DNA of 64,000 nt from the NCBI RefSeq assembly GCF_014205215.1, contig NZ_JACHNC010000001.1:1927001-1991000 (forward strand), written 5' to 3'. Origin of the DNA: Actinoplanes lobatus (GTDB taxonomy: Bacteria > Actinomycetota > Actinomycetes > Mycobacteriales > Micromonosporaceae). The translations under genes and the position numbers were made by a program. Every line of letters starts with the position of its first letter. Position 1 is the first letter of the stretch. This document shows, one piece after another, positions 31,641 to 40,609 of this stretch. Below the pieces are notes generated by a model. The model saw only the letters and a program-made list of their open reading frames with translations. It was not told where the DNA came from and did not search any database.

Positions 31641-34560
31641 GTTCCGCATCCTGGGCAAACTCGCCCTGCTGATCCTCGTACCGCTACTCGGCGTCCTCGG
31701 CCTGAGTGTTCCGGTCATCTACGAGCGCGTCGACGCGGCTCGCGTCGCCGGTGAAATCTCGGACACCATCCAGCGGGCCACCCAGGTCAGTTCGGCGCTT
31801 ATCGAGATCCAGGAAGAGCGCCTGCTCTCGGTCGGCTATCTACTCGGTCTGATCGACCGCACGACCCTGGTGGTGCAGAGCGCGGAGGCCGCCGACGCGG
31901 TAGCCGGGCTCGCCGATGATGACGCCCCGGTGGCCCTACGCCGTGCCGTCGCTGCCGCCACCCGACTCACCAGCACTCGGCAGAACGTGCTGAACCAAGC
32001 GATCGACGTCTCCCAGGTCGTCGCGGATTTCACCGGCGCGGTCGACCCGCTGATCGACGGTCTGGGCCTGTCCAGCAAGGCTGACCTGACCACCGGCCTC
32101 GGCCGACAGATCTACGCGCTGGACCGCTCCATGCGCTCGGACGACCTGATCAACCAAGCGGCCTGCTGGATGGCCTCGGCGGCGGTCGCGGCCAGCAGCA
32201 ACCCGCGGGACGCCGCGTTCCTGCTGAGCCAGTTCAACGCGACCTTTGCCCAGGTCGAATCGATCATCCGCACGTCGCGGATCTACTTCACCGACCCGCA
32301 GTACAAGCTCTACCTCGCCAACCAGCAGGCGTTCGCCGGCCGTATGGGCTCCACCTTCGTCAAGGGCCTTCAGACGAACCCGACGGGGGCGCTGCAGAAA
32401 CTGAACATCAGGACGGTCTTCCCGTCCCTCCAGACGGTGGTCGTTCTGGGTAGCTTCGTCGAGAAGCGCGTGGCCCAGGACGTGGACACCACGGCGACCG
32501 ACAACCGGGAAAGCGCCATCCGCCAGTCGGTGCTCCTCGGTGGCGGCACCTTCCTGCTGCTGATCCTGGTCGCCACACTGTCGATCTTCATGGCCCGTGC
32601 GGTCGCCCGGCCGCTGCGCCGTCTGACCGTCTCGGCCGACCGGATCGCCCGCGCCGCCGAGTCCGAGCTGGAGCGCGTGGCCGACGACGAGGCCGAGGCC
32701 CAGGTCCGGCCGATTCGACTCGACCCGGTCGACGTCGAGGCCCAGGACGAGATCGGTGACCTGGCCCGCGCGTTCGACCGCGTGCAGACCACCGCCGCCC
32801 GGCTGGTGGAGCGCCAGGTTCTCGGTCGCCGTAACGTCGCCCAGATGTTCGGCCACGTCGGCCGTCGTACCCAGAACCTGGTCGGCCGTCAGCTGAGCCT
32901 GATCGACTCCCTGGAGCGCAAGGAGACCGACAGCGACCGGCTCCGCGAGCTGTACCGCCTGGACCACATGTCCAGCCGTCTGCGCCGGAACGCGTCCGCG
33001 CTGGTCGTGCTCTCCGGTGGCGCCGGCGCGAACGAGCACATGGCCCCGCTGGCCCTCTCCGACGTGGTCCGTCTCGCCCTCGGTGAGATCGAGGACTACA
33101 CCCGTGTCGAGGTGGACATCCCCGAGGACATCATCGTGGTCCCGGCCGTCCTCGCCGACCTGACGCTGCTCCTGGCCGAGCTGCTGGAGAACTCCACCTC
33201 GTTCTCCCCGCCGCACACCAACGTCACGGTCACCGCCGACGAGCTGCGCGGCGGCGCCCGCCTCGCGATCATCGACCACGGCCTGGGCCTCGCGCCCGAG
33301 CGTCTGGCCGAGGAGAACGCGCGACTGACCCGCCGTGAGCGTCTCGACCTGGCCCCCACCGAGGTGCTCGGTCTCTTCGTGGTCGGCCGGCTCGCCCGCC
33401 GGCACGGCATCGAGGTGACCCTCACCGACACCCCGGACGGCGGTCTGACCGCCTGGATCGACCTGAACCCGTCGCACCTGGTCGCCCGGGTGGAGAACCT
33501 CGCCCCGCTCGCGGCGCCGAGCTTCCCGTCGGCCTTCCCGGCCGCACCGGTGCCGCCGCAGATCCGGGCCGCTGAGCCGGGCGCCGCGGCGCCCGCCTAC
33601 TCGCCCGCCCTGCGCGGCAACACCACCGAGGTCGCGATCACCAGCGGCGCGGTCCGGTCGGTGCCGGGCAGCCAGCAGCCGTTCGACCCGGTGGTGCTGG
33701 GCCGGGCCACCGAGATCGTCGAGGCCGGCCAGTCCTGGAACGCTTTCGGGGGGCGGTCCGCGCCGGCCCTCGAATCGGCCCCGGCCGCTGACCCGTACGC
33801 GGACCAGCCGGTCTACGACGCCGAGCCGGTGTACTCGCCGCGCCCGGCGTACCAGGAGCCGGCGCCCGCGTACGACATGGGCACCCCGGTGGCCGGCCGC
33901 GTCCCGAACTCGCGGCCGGAACTGCCCGCCGGGCAGGGTGGCTGGCACACCCCGATGCCGCAGGAGACCGCCTGGGCCCCGGCCGCCGCCATCCCGGCGC
34001 CGGTCAGCCCCGCGCCGTACACCCCGGAGCCGGTCGCCGCTCCGTCGGTGCACCGCGAGGAACCCGCCGCCCCGCTGCGCCGCCGGGTTCCCGGCAGCCA
34101 GCTCCCGGCCGCGGAGGACGCCACCGTGCAGAGGATGGCGGTGCCCACCACACCGGACGACGCGCTGGCCGCCCGGGCCATGTTCGACGCCTTCGAGGCG
34201 GGTGTCAGCCGGGCCCACGGCGACATCAGCGACACCAGCGTCTCGATGCCGGCTCCCGACTTCGGCACTCCGGCGTGGGAGACCCCCGCTCCGGTCTGGG
34301 CGGAGCCCGCTCCCGCATGGGAGCCGCCGCCCGCGCCGATCGTTCCGCCGGCGCCGCCGTCACCCAACGGTGGCCCGCAGCTGACCCGTCGTGTGCCGGG
34401 CGCCACCCTGCCGCTCGACGAGATGCGCCAACCGATCACCCCGCCGGCCCCGGCCACGCTCGACCCCGAGGCCGCCCGAGCCCTGATGGATCAGTTCGAG
34501 TACGGGGTCGCACTCGCACTGAATGAAAGTCAGCCACAACACGAGGGACAACCGCGATGA
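31627..34560 (+). CDS. cvnA: CvnA-like membrane sensor kinase with NIT domain
   Basis: A 977-residue histidine-kinase-like protein, first gene of the conservon. A helix at ~12-32, an extracellular NIT domain (about 40-290) of the nitrate/nitrite-sensor type, a second helix (about 295-318), HAMP (to ~395), a dimerisation helix with RLDHMSSRLRRN (candidate phospho-His), then a HATPase (N-box LLAELLENSTSFSPPH ~510-525, DHGLGL ~550). The last ~350 residues are Pro/Ala-rich and disordered, with repeated RRVPGSQLP / RRVPGATLP motifs. The GTG at 31627 is chosen because the preceding frame belongs to the upstream gene. It overlaps the next gene by four bases. Confidence 0.9.
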   Translation: MLFGKFRILGKLALLILVPLLGVLGLSVPVIYERVDAARVAGEISDTIQRATQVSSALIEIQEERLLSVGYLLGLIDRTTLVVQSAEAADAVAGLADDDAPVALRRAVAAATRLTSTRQNVLNQAIDVSQVVADFTGAVDPLIDGLGLSSKADLTTGLGRQIYALDRSMRSDDLINQAACWMASAAVAASSNPRDAAFLLSQFNATFAQVESIIRTSRIYFTDPQYKLYLANQQAFAGRMGSTFVKGLQTNPTGALQKLNIRTVFPSLQTVVVLGSFVEKRVAQDVDTTATDNRESAIRQSVLLGGGTFLLLILVATLSIFMARAVARPLRRLTVSADRIARAAESELERVADDEAEAQVRPIRLDPVDVEAQDEIGDLARAFDRVQTTAARLVERQVLGRRNVAQMFGHVGRRTQNLVGRQLSLIDSLERKETDSDRLRELYRLDHMSSRLRRNASALVVLSGGAGANEHMAPLALSDVVRLALGEIEDYTRVEVDIPEDIIVVPAVLADLTLLLAELLENSTSFSPPHTNVTVTADELRGGARLAIIDHGLGLAPERLAEENARLTRRERLDLAPTEVLGLFVVGRLARRHGIEVTLTDTPDGGLTAWIDLNPSHLVARVENLAPLAAPSFPSAFPAAPVPPQIRAAEPGAAAPAYSPALRGNTTEVAITSGAVRSVPGSQQPFDPVVLGRATEIVEAGQSWNAFGGRSAPALESAPAADPYADQPVYDAEPVYSPRPAYQEPAPAYDMGTPVAGRVPNSRPELPAGQGGWHTPMPQETAWAPAAAIPAPVSPAPYTPEPVAAPSVHREEPAAPLRRRVPGSQLPAAEDATVQRMAVPTTPDDALAARAMFDAFEAGVSRAHGDISDTSVSMPAPDFGTPAWETPAPVWAEPAPAWEPPPAPIVPPAPPSPNGGPQLTRRVPGATLPLDEMRQPITPPAPATLDPEAARALMDQFEYGVALALNESQPQHEGQPR

Positions 34561-35003
34561 CTTCCCCCTACTCCACCGCGCAAAGTCAGCTCAGCGCCGA
34601 AGCCAAGACCTTCAACTGGCTGCTGGACTCGTTCACCTCCGGCACCGCGGGCGTGATCGAGGCCATCGCGGTCTCCTCGGACGGCCTCCTGATGGCCATG
34701 TCCGCGATCAAGGACCGGCCCAACGCCGAGCGCCTCGCGGCCGTGGTCTCCGGGCTCACCAGCCTCGCCGGTGGTGCGGCGAGCTGGTACCGGCTGGGCG
34801 CCCTGAACCGGGTCATCATCGACATGGCCGACGGGTACCTGCTGGTGACCGCGATCAGCGCCGGCTCGGTGCTGGGCGTCATCGCCGACCGGTCCGCGAA
34901 CCTCGGCACCCTGGCGTACGAGATGACGCTCTTCGCGACCCGTGCCGGTGGCGCCCTGAGCCCGCGTCTCATCGCCGAGTTGAAGAACGCAGTCCAGCAG
35001 TGA
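34557..35003 (+). CDS. cvnB: Roadblock/LC7-domain protein, CvnB-like
   Basis: A 148-residue roadblock/LC7 protein (WLLDSFTSGTAGVIEAIAVSSDGLLMAMSAIKDRPNAERLAAVVSGLTSLA). In Streptomyces conservons, CvnB probably acts as a GTPase-activating or adaptor protein for CvnD. Both ends overlap neighbours by four bases (ATGA at the start, GTGA at the end). Confidence 0.92.
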   Translation: MTSPYSTAQSQLSAEAKTFNWLLDSFTSGTAGVIEAIAVSSDGLLMAMSAIKDRPNAERLAAVVSGLTSLAGGAASWYRLGALNRVIIDMADGYLLVTAISAGSVLGVIADRSANLGTLAYEMTLFATRAGGALSPRLIAELKNAVQQ

Positions 35004-35461
35004 CCTACCCGGATTCCGACGACCCGGTACCTCCGGCGCGGCCCGGAGTCCGGCCCTTCCTGCAATCCGGTTCTCAGCACTCGACCGGCGGCTACACCCC
35101 CACCGGGGAGCACCCGCCGGTCGAGGCCTCGACCAATACGCTGCGCCCGTTCGTCATCACGGCCGGGCGGACCGATGGAGGCGATCCCGACATCGGTATG
35201 GAGACGCAGGTGACGCTGGTGCCGGGTGCGCCGGCGTCCCGGCTCTCTCCGGAAACCAGGGCGATCGTGGCTCTCTGCGAGGAGAGCCCGATCTCGGTAG
35301 CCGAGATCTCCGCGCGCCTCCACCTGCACCTGGGCGTGACCCGAATCCTGGTCGGCGACCTGCGTGCCACCGGCCAGCTCGACGTCCACGTGCTGGACAA
35401 CGACACACCTGACCCCGAGACCATCATGCGAGTGATCCGTGGACTTCGATCCATCAGCTAA
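35000..35461 (+). CDS. cvnC: DUF742 protein, CvnC-like
   Basis: A 153-residue protein. An N-terminal Pro/Ser-rich part is followed by the DUF742 winged-helix-like domain (VRPFVITAGRT-type start, SRLSPETRAIVALCEESPISVAEISARLHLHLGVTRILVGDLRATGQLDVH). CvnC proteins are thought to bridge kinase and GTPase. Start GTG 35000 overlaps cvnB. The end overlaps cvnD by 23 bases. Confidence 0.9.
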   Translation: MTYPDSDDPVPPARPGVRPFLQSGSQHSTGGYTPTGEHPPVEASTNTLRPFVITAGRTDGGDPDIGMETQVTLVPGAPASRLSPETRAIVALCEESPISVAEISARLHLHLGVTRILVGDLRATGQLDVHVLDNDTPDPETIMRVIRGLRSIS

Positions 35462-36065
35462 CCGCGTCGTCGGTACCGCGCGCATACCCGGCGCGCCGGA
35501 GCCCAAGAAGGCGCCGGTTCCGGTCAAGATCATCGTGGCCGGCGGCTTCGGGGTCGGCAAGACGACCACCGTCGGCGCCATCTCCGAGATCTCGCCGCTC
35601 ACCACCGAGGCCGAGATGACCTCGGAGTCCGTCGGCATCGACGACCCCGGTCAGGCGACCATGAAGACCGGTACCACGGTCGCGATGGACTTCGGCGTCC
35701 TCACCATCGACCAGACGCTCAAGCTCTACATCTTCGGCACGCCCGGCCAGACCCGGTTCGCGTTCATGTGGGACGACCTGGTCCGGGGTGCCCTTGGCGC
35801 ACTGGTTGTGGTAGATACCAACCGAATAGACGACTGTTATCCGGCAGTCGACTACTTCGAGCGCCAGGGCCTCCCGTTCGTTGTCGGCATCAACACCTTC
35901 AACGGGCAGATGTCGTACAGCATCGACGAGGTTCGGTGGGCCCTCGCGGTGCGCGAGGACGTGCCGGTCATATCCTTTGACGCACGGTTCCGCGCATCCG
36001 TGCGGGATGCCCTTCTCGTTGTGCTGGACCAGGCACTCGACAAGGCGATCCGGATGAAGTCATAG
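35439..36065 (+). CDS. cvnD: Small GTPase-like ATP/GTP-binding protein, CvnD-like
   Basis: A 208-residue P-loop protein. G1 GGFGVGKTTTVGAIS, G3-like IFGTPGQTRF, and NTFNGQ where Ras-type GTPases have NKxD. It is the MglA/Rab-like output of the conservon, switched by CvnA-C. Start GTG 35439 is read from inside the cvnC end. Confidence 0.92.
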   Translation: MDFDPSANRVVGTARIPGAPEPKKAPVPVKIIVAGGFGVGKTTTVGAISEISPLTTEAEMTSESVGIDDPGQATMKTGTTVAMDFGVLTIDQTLKLYIFGTPGQTRFAFMWDDLVRGALGALVVVDTNRIDDCYPAVDYFERQGLPFVVGINTFNGQMSYSIDEVRWALAVREDVPVISFDARFRASVRDALLVVLDQALDKAIRMKS

Positions 36066-36187
36066 GGTTGTGACCGGTTGCCCGGTCACGGATTCCGCAG
36101 CGATCCCAGAACGGGACGGTTCCCAAACCGGCCGGTCGAGGAGCAGAGTGGGAACCGGGCGACCGCGCAGCGAAAGAGGACGGTGAA

Positions 36188-36961
36188 GTGCGAGGCGGAC
36201 TGGACGACGCGCTCGACAAGCTCGCCCGGCGGGATGAGCTGAGGCGCCGCGCCGCCGGCGAGGCCAACGGCACCCCGCCGGCGGTGACCGAGCTGGTCGA
36301 GGCGATCGCGGCCGTGGTGGCCCGGAATCCCCAGTTGGGCGTCACGGTCGGCGTCGAGGGCGCGGGCGACCCGGTGCTGCTCCATTTCTCGTTCGCCGAC
36401 GGCACGGTCCAGGTGAACGCCGACAATCGGGTCACGGCCCGGGCCACCGACGCCGCTCCGCGGCACGTCGATTTCGAGATCGACGTCGAGGAGCCGGCCG
36501 AGGAGCCGCCGCCCGTCCCCCGGGCCAGCCGCGACGACCAGGACCGCTTCGGCCCCACCGACTTCGAGTACCCGGAGCCCGCCTACCAGGAGGCGGGCGC
36601 CTACGGCGAGCACGCGGCCTACGACGAGCCGACCACGGCTGAGCAGCCCTTCGTGTTCAACCGCCACGAGCAGGCTTTCAGCCACGATCCGGCCGGCTAC
36701 GCCGACCAGGGCAACACCACGCCGCATCCGTTCGCGCCGACGCCGCCTCCGCATGTGCCGTCCCAGGCGACCCCGCATTCGTACGTTCCCGCGCCGCCCG
36801 CACACGCATACCCGGAACCATCGCACCCCGAGCCACAGCCGGGGTTCCCGGAGCCGCTGCCCGAGCCGATCCCGCTACAGGTGGAGCGTCCCGAGGAGAC
36901 GGAGCTGGCGGCCCGCCGTCTGGCCGCGATGCTGCGCGACAACCCGTCCCTCCTGGACTGA
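36188..36961 (+). CDS. Pro-rich protein following the conservon, unknown function
   Basis: A 257-residue protein. Residues 1-100 form a small folded domain (LDDALDKLARRDELRRRA...VTELVEAIAAVVARNPQLGVTVGV). Then comes a long Pro/Glu/Tyr-rich disordered segment (EYPEPAYQEAGAYG, PHPFAPTPPPHVP), ending in ELAARRLAAMLRDNPSLLD. The GTG at 36188 follows AGAGGACGGTGAA. It lies 122 bases after cvnD in the same direction and may be a conservon effector or scaffold. Confidence 0.72.
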   Translation: MRGGLDDALDKLARRDELRRRAAGEANGTPPAVTELVEAIAAVVARNPQLGVTVGVEGAGDPVLLHFSFADGTVQVNADNRVTARATDAAPRHVDFEIDVEEPAEEPPPVPRASRDDQDRFGPTDFEYPEPAYQEAGAYGEHAAYDEPTTAEQPFVFNRHEQAFSHDPAGYADQGNTTPHPFAPTPPPHVPSQATPHSYVPAPPAHAYPEPSHPEPQPGFPEPLPEPIPLQVERPEETELAARRLAAMLRDNPSLLD

Positions 36962-37252
36962 CCGCGGCATTTCCACTACTCGCGGTAGTCAACGTCACGC
37001 GAGCCAGAACATCACTCTCCGAAGTCACTTGATCACTCTTCACGTTTGCCGGAAAACACCCGGTTTTCGCTGATCAGTGCGGTCTGAGATGTCTGGCTTC
37101 GCCCGTTTAGCCGATCTTCCCCTCCGTTCCGCTCACCACCCTTGAGTCACGCTCGGTAGCGACATAGTGTCCTACTGCCTCGGCTGACGACACCGACAGT
37201 GATCATTGCGGAGGAGATCCCCGCCTGAGATCCCCTCGAGAAGAGGCTCCCC

Positions 37253-38416
37253 ATGTCTCGTCGTGAAGCCCACCTGGTCGGCGGCACCCACCCCGAGGCC
37301 GTCAGGCTCGCCCCGGTCGCCCTCGCCATGCGTGCGGCCGGTCTGCTCGAGCCCGTCCTGCTGGCCGCCGGTGAGCACGCCACGACGGTCACCGGGGCGC
37401 TCGCCGCGTTCGGTCTCGAGCCGGACATCACGCTCCAGGCCGAACCGTCCGCCGGCGGCCGTGCCGAGGCGCTCACCGCGATGGTCCGCGAACTGGACGA
37501 GCTGTGGTCGGTACGCACCCCGGCCGCCGTGCTCGTGCAGGGCGACACCACCACCAGCATGGCCGGTGCGCTGGCCGCGTTCTGGCGCCGCATCCCGGTC
37601 GTCCACCTGGGGTCCGGCCTGCGCTCGGGTGACCTGGAGTCGCCGTTCCCGGAGGAGGGCGACCGCCGCCTGGTCGCCCAGGTCTCCGCCCTGCACCTGG
37701 CGCCCACCCCGCTGGCCGCCATGAACCTGCTGGACGAGCGGATCCCGGCCCGCGACGTGCTGATCACCGGCGACACCGTGGTGGACGCGACGCTCGCGTT
37801 GGCCGGCCGGAAGCAGCCGTTCGAGAACCCGGACGTCGCCGCGGCCCGGGCCACCGGCACCAACCGCCTGATCCTGGTGACCGCGCGCTGCCACGACCGG
37901 ATCCTCGCCGCGGTCCGCGAACTGATCGGCCGCTACCCGGACATCGACGTGATCCTGCCGGGCCACCCGGACCCGGCGGTCCGGTCCCAGGTGGACACCG
38001 TGCTGGCCGGGGTGGATCGGGTGACGGTCACCGGCCCGCTGTCCTACCCGGACCTGTCCCGGCTGCTGTCCGAGGCCTACCTGCTGCTCACCGACTCGGG
38101 CGGCCCCCTGGAGGAGGCCCCGTCGTTCGGGGTGCCGGCCCTGGTGCTGCGCGACGGCACCGAGCGGGTCGAGTCGCCGCACACCGACTGCGCCAAACCG
38201 GTCGGCCCGGACACCGCGCTGATCGTGTCGGAGGCGTCCACGCTGCTGGACAGCCGGTTCCGCCGTGACGCCATGACGGCCGGCGGGAACCCGTACGGTG
38301 ACGGTCTGGCCGCCCGGCGCACCGCGCAGGCCACCGCCGCCCTCCTGGGTCTCGCACCCGTCCCCGAGGCCATGCCCGTCACCCCGCACATCCCCGACGC
38401 GATCCTGAACGGCTGA
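37253..38416 (+). CDS. UDP-N-acetylglucosamine 2-epimerase-like protein, active site degenerate
   Basis: A 387-residue GT-B-fold protein like WecB throughout (VGGTHPEAVRLAPVALAMRAAGLLEP; QGDTTTSMAGALAAFW; DSGGPLEEAPSFGVPALVLRDGTERVES). The Asp of QGDTT (98) and Glu of FPEEGDRR (134/135) are kept. The Glu of the HVEAGLR motif is absent (HLGSGLRS, 118-125), and the conserved HRREN His motif reads TARCHDR (210-216). So epimerase activity is doubtful; another sugar-nucleotide reaction or binding role is possible. The ATG at 37253 follows GAGAAGAGGCTCCCC. It starts a unit with the SnoaL-like gene. Confidence 0.85.
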   Translation: MSRREAHLVGGTHPEAVRLAPVALAMRAAGLLEPVLLAAGEHATTVTGALAAFGLEPDITLQAEPSAGGRAEALTAMVRELDELWSVRTPAAVLVQGDTTTSMAGALAAFWRRIPVVHLGSGLRSGDLESPFPEEGDRRLVAQVSALHLAPTPLAAMNLLDERIPARDVLITGDTVVDATLALAGRKQPFENPDVAAARATGTNRLILVTARCHDRILAAVRELIGRYPDIDVILPGHPDPAVRSQVDTVLAGVDRVTVTGPLSYPDLSRLLSEAYLLLTDSGGPLEEAPSFGVPALVLRDGTERVESPHTDCAKPVGPDTALIVSEASTLLDSRFRRDAMTAGGNPYGDGLAARRTAQATAALLGLAPVPEAMPVTPHIPDAILNG

Positions 38417-38421
38417 GGCAC

Positions 38422-38772
38422 ATGGACGTAGTGGATTTCTGGATCCGTTCGTGGACCAGTGACGACCTGCCCGGGGCGCGGAAGCTGCTCGCCCCGGACG
38501 TCGAGGCGGAGTGGAATCTCGACGCCCCGGTCGACGACGAGGAGATGCTCCAGGTCCTGCACCGGATCGCCGCCTTCGCGGACGGCGTCTCGGTGGTCGC
38601 CCGGACCGACGCGGTGGACGGGTCCGCGCTGATCTACGACCTGACGGCGCCGTTCGGCACGGCCCGCCTGGTCGAGTTCCTCGGCGTGGACGGTCAGAGC
38701 ATCAACGAGGTCCGGCACGTGTACGACGTGACCGCGATCGATCGATTCTTCCCCGGCCTGTACGCCAATTAG
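38422..38772 (+). CDS. SnoaL/NTF2-like protein
   Basis: A 116-residue cone-shaped alpha+beta barrel protein (VVDFWIRSWTSDDLPGARKLLAPDVEAEWNLDAPVDDEEMLQVLHRIAAFADGV). Such proteins bind small hydrophobic ligands or act as cyclases/isomerases. The substrate cannot be told. It starts 5 bases after the epimerase-like gene. Confidence 0.75.
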   Translation: MDVVDFWIRSWTSDDLPGARKLLAPDVEAEWNLDAPVDDEEMLQVLHRIAAFADGVSVVARTDAVDGSALIYDLTAPFGTARLVEFLGVDGQSINEVRHVYDVTAIDRFFPGLYAN

Positions 38773-38810
38773 GCCGTTTTCTGACCTGAACCGTGGGTAG
38801 CGTGCGGTCC

Positions 38811-39233
38811 ATGGCATACGACTTCCAGATCGTCGTGGACTGCGCCGAACCCCACACGCTCGCCGACTGGTGGGCCGAGACCCTGGGCTGGAACGTGGAA
38901 CCCCAGGACGAGGCGTTCATCAAGGAGATGGTCGCCAAGGGCTTCGCCACCGACGAGGAGACCACCCACCACCGCGGGAGGCTGGTGTGGCGGACCGGTG
39001 CGGCGATCCGCCACCCGGAGACCGACCAGCGGGTCCTCTTCCAGTTCGACGCCGCCGCCAAGAGCGTGAAGAACCGGGTGCACCTCGACGTCTTCGTCGG
39101 CGCCGACCAGCGGGACGCGGTCCGCGACCGGCTGGTCGAGCGCGGCGCCACCTTCCTCTGGGCCGGCCGTCAGGGCCCGCACTCGTGGCTGACGATGGCC
39201 GACCCGGAGTCCAACGAGTTCTGCGTCACCTGA
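38811..39233 (+). CDS. VOC (glyoxalase-like) superfamily protein
   Basis: A 140-residue protein of the vicinal-oxygen-chelate fold (FQIVVDCAEPHTLADWWAETLGWNVEP ... SWLTMADPESNEFCVT). This branch is widespread in actinobacteria and usually lacks full metal ligands. ATG 38811 is preferred over an earlier GTG because it gives the family N-terminus. It overlaps the convergent hydrolase gene by eight bases. Confidence 0.85.
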   Translation: MAYDFQIVVDCAEPHTLADWWAETLGWNVEPQDEAFIKEMVAKGFATDEETTHHRGRLVWRTGAAIRHPETDQRVLFQFDAAAKSVKNRVHLDVFVGADQRDAVRDRLVERGATFLWAGRQGPHSWLTMADPESNEFCVT

Positions 39234-39981
39234 CCGGCAGGGTGCGGCCCAGCAGGGCGAAGAGCGCCTCCCAGTGCCGCTGCTCGCCCTCCTCGTGGTG
39301 CATCGAGGTGTCCGACATGGTGAAGCCGTGCGGCGCGCCCTCGTACAGCTCCGAGGTGTAGGTGACGCCCGCCGCGTCGAAGGCGGCCTCCAGCGTCTTG
39401 ATCTGCTCGGGCGTCATCGAGCCGTCGTTGTCGGCGTGCGCGATGTAGACCTCGGCGGTGATCGCGGCGACACCCGTGTGCGGGCTGTCCGGCGCGCCGG
39501 TCACCATCCCGCCCGCGTGGAAGCTGCCCAGCGCCGCGATCCGGTCCGGCAGCGCCGCCGTCACGATCAACCCGTTGCGGCCGCCCATGCAGTAGCCGAC
39601 CAGCCCGGCCGGACCGTCCGCCACCTTCTCCTGCCCGGCGAGGAAGTCCAGGTAGGCGGTGGCGTCGGCGGTGATCCGCTCCGGTGTGAGGGCCCGGATC
39701 ATCGGCATCAGGCGGCCGAACGCGGCGCCCCGCTTCGCGCCGTCGGTCAGTTCCTCCGGGGCGACCAGGGGGCCGCTCGCGTCGCGGTAGAAGAGGTTCG
39801 GGACGAGAACCGCGTACCCCCGGGCGGCGATCCGCCGCGCCATCTCCATGAGCCGCGGGCGCAGACCGAAGGCATCCATGAAAATCAGGACCGCGGGGTA
39901 CGGGCCGGCGCCGTCCGGAGTCACGAAATACGCCTCGGCGACGCCGTCAGCAGCCGGGACAACGATCTCACTGGGTGACAT
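39226..39981 (-). CDS. Dienelactone hydrolase-family alpha/beta hydrolase
   Basis: A 251-residue hydrolase. The nucleophile is Cys131 in GYCMGG, with Asp in AHADNDGSM and His in GAPHGFTM: the Cys-Asp-His triad of dienelactone hydrolases. The natural substrate is unknown. The ATG at 39981 is 58 bases from the divergent TetR gene, which may regulate it. Confidence 0.9.
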   Translation of the reverse strand: MSPSEIVVPAADGVAEAYFVTPDGAGPYPAVLIFMDAFGLRPRLMEMARRIAARGYAVLVPNLFYRDASGPLVAPEELTDGAKRGAAFGRLMPMIRALTPERITADATAYLDFLAGQEKVADGPAGLVGYCMGGRNGLIVTAALPDRIAALGSFHAGGMVTGAPDSPHTGVAAITAEVYIAHADNDGSMTPEQIKTLEAAFDAAGVTYTSELYEGAPHGFTMSDTSMHHEEGEQRHWEALFALLGRTLPVR

Positions 39982-40039
39982 AGCGGCACCGTAACATCGG
40001 ATCTCCGTGATTCACGCCGCACGCCGTATCCTGTGGCCC

Positions 40040-40603
40040 ATGGCCACCCGGCTGCGTGCGGACGCCCGCCGTAACCGTGCAGCCCTGCTCGCCGCGGCGC
40101 GCGAGGTCTTCGCCGAGCAGGGCCTAGACGCGTCGCTCGACGAGATCGCCCGGCGGGCCGGCGTCGGCAACGCCACCCTCTACCGGCGCTTCCCGAGCCG
40201 CCGCCATCTGATCGCCGAGGTCTTCGCGAGCCACATGACCGCCGCGGTCCATCTGGCCGAGCAGGCGCTCGAGCATCCGGACCCGTGGGCGGCGTTCGTC
40301 GGCTACCTGACCCGGGTCTGCGAGTTGCAGGCCACCGACCGAGGGCTCGCCGAGTTGCTGGTCACCACGGCCTTCGACGACGACGAGCGGCTGGCCGCGC
40401 TGCGGGTCGCCGCCCAGCGGCGGGCCGTCGACGTGCTGACCCGGGCCCAGCGGGCGGGCCGGCTGCGGTCCGACTTCACCCGGGACGACCTGGGCCTGCT
40501 GATGATGGCGAACGCCGGGGTGGCACAGCACTCGGCTGATCCGCACGCCTGGCGGCGGCAACTCACCCTCGTCATCGGCGGCCTCGGCACACGGCCGGCC
40601 TGA
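40040..40603 (+). CDS. TetR-family transcriptional regulator
   Basis: A 187-residue repressor. The N-terminal HTH is RAALLAAAREVFAEQGLDASLDEIARRAGVGNATLYRRFPSRRHL. The C-terminal ligand domain is of the SBP/TetR_C type. It is divergent from the dienelactone hydrolase gene and probably controls that promoter region. The ATG at 40040 is preferred over one at 40007. Confidence 0.9.
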   Translation: MATRLRADARRNRAALLAAAREVFAEQGLDASLDEIARRAGVGNATLYRRFPSRRHLIAEVFASHMTAAVHLAEQALEHPDPWAAFVGYLTRVCELQATDRGLAELLVTTAFDDDERLAALRVAAQRRAVDVLTRAQRAGRLRSDFTRDDLGLLMMANAGVAQHSADPHAWRRQLTLVIGGLGTRPA

Positions 40604-40609
40604 GGGGCC

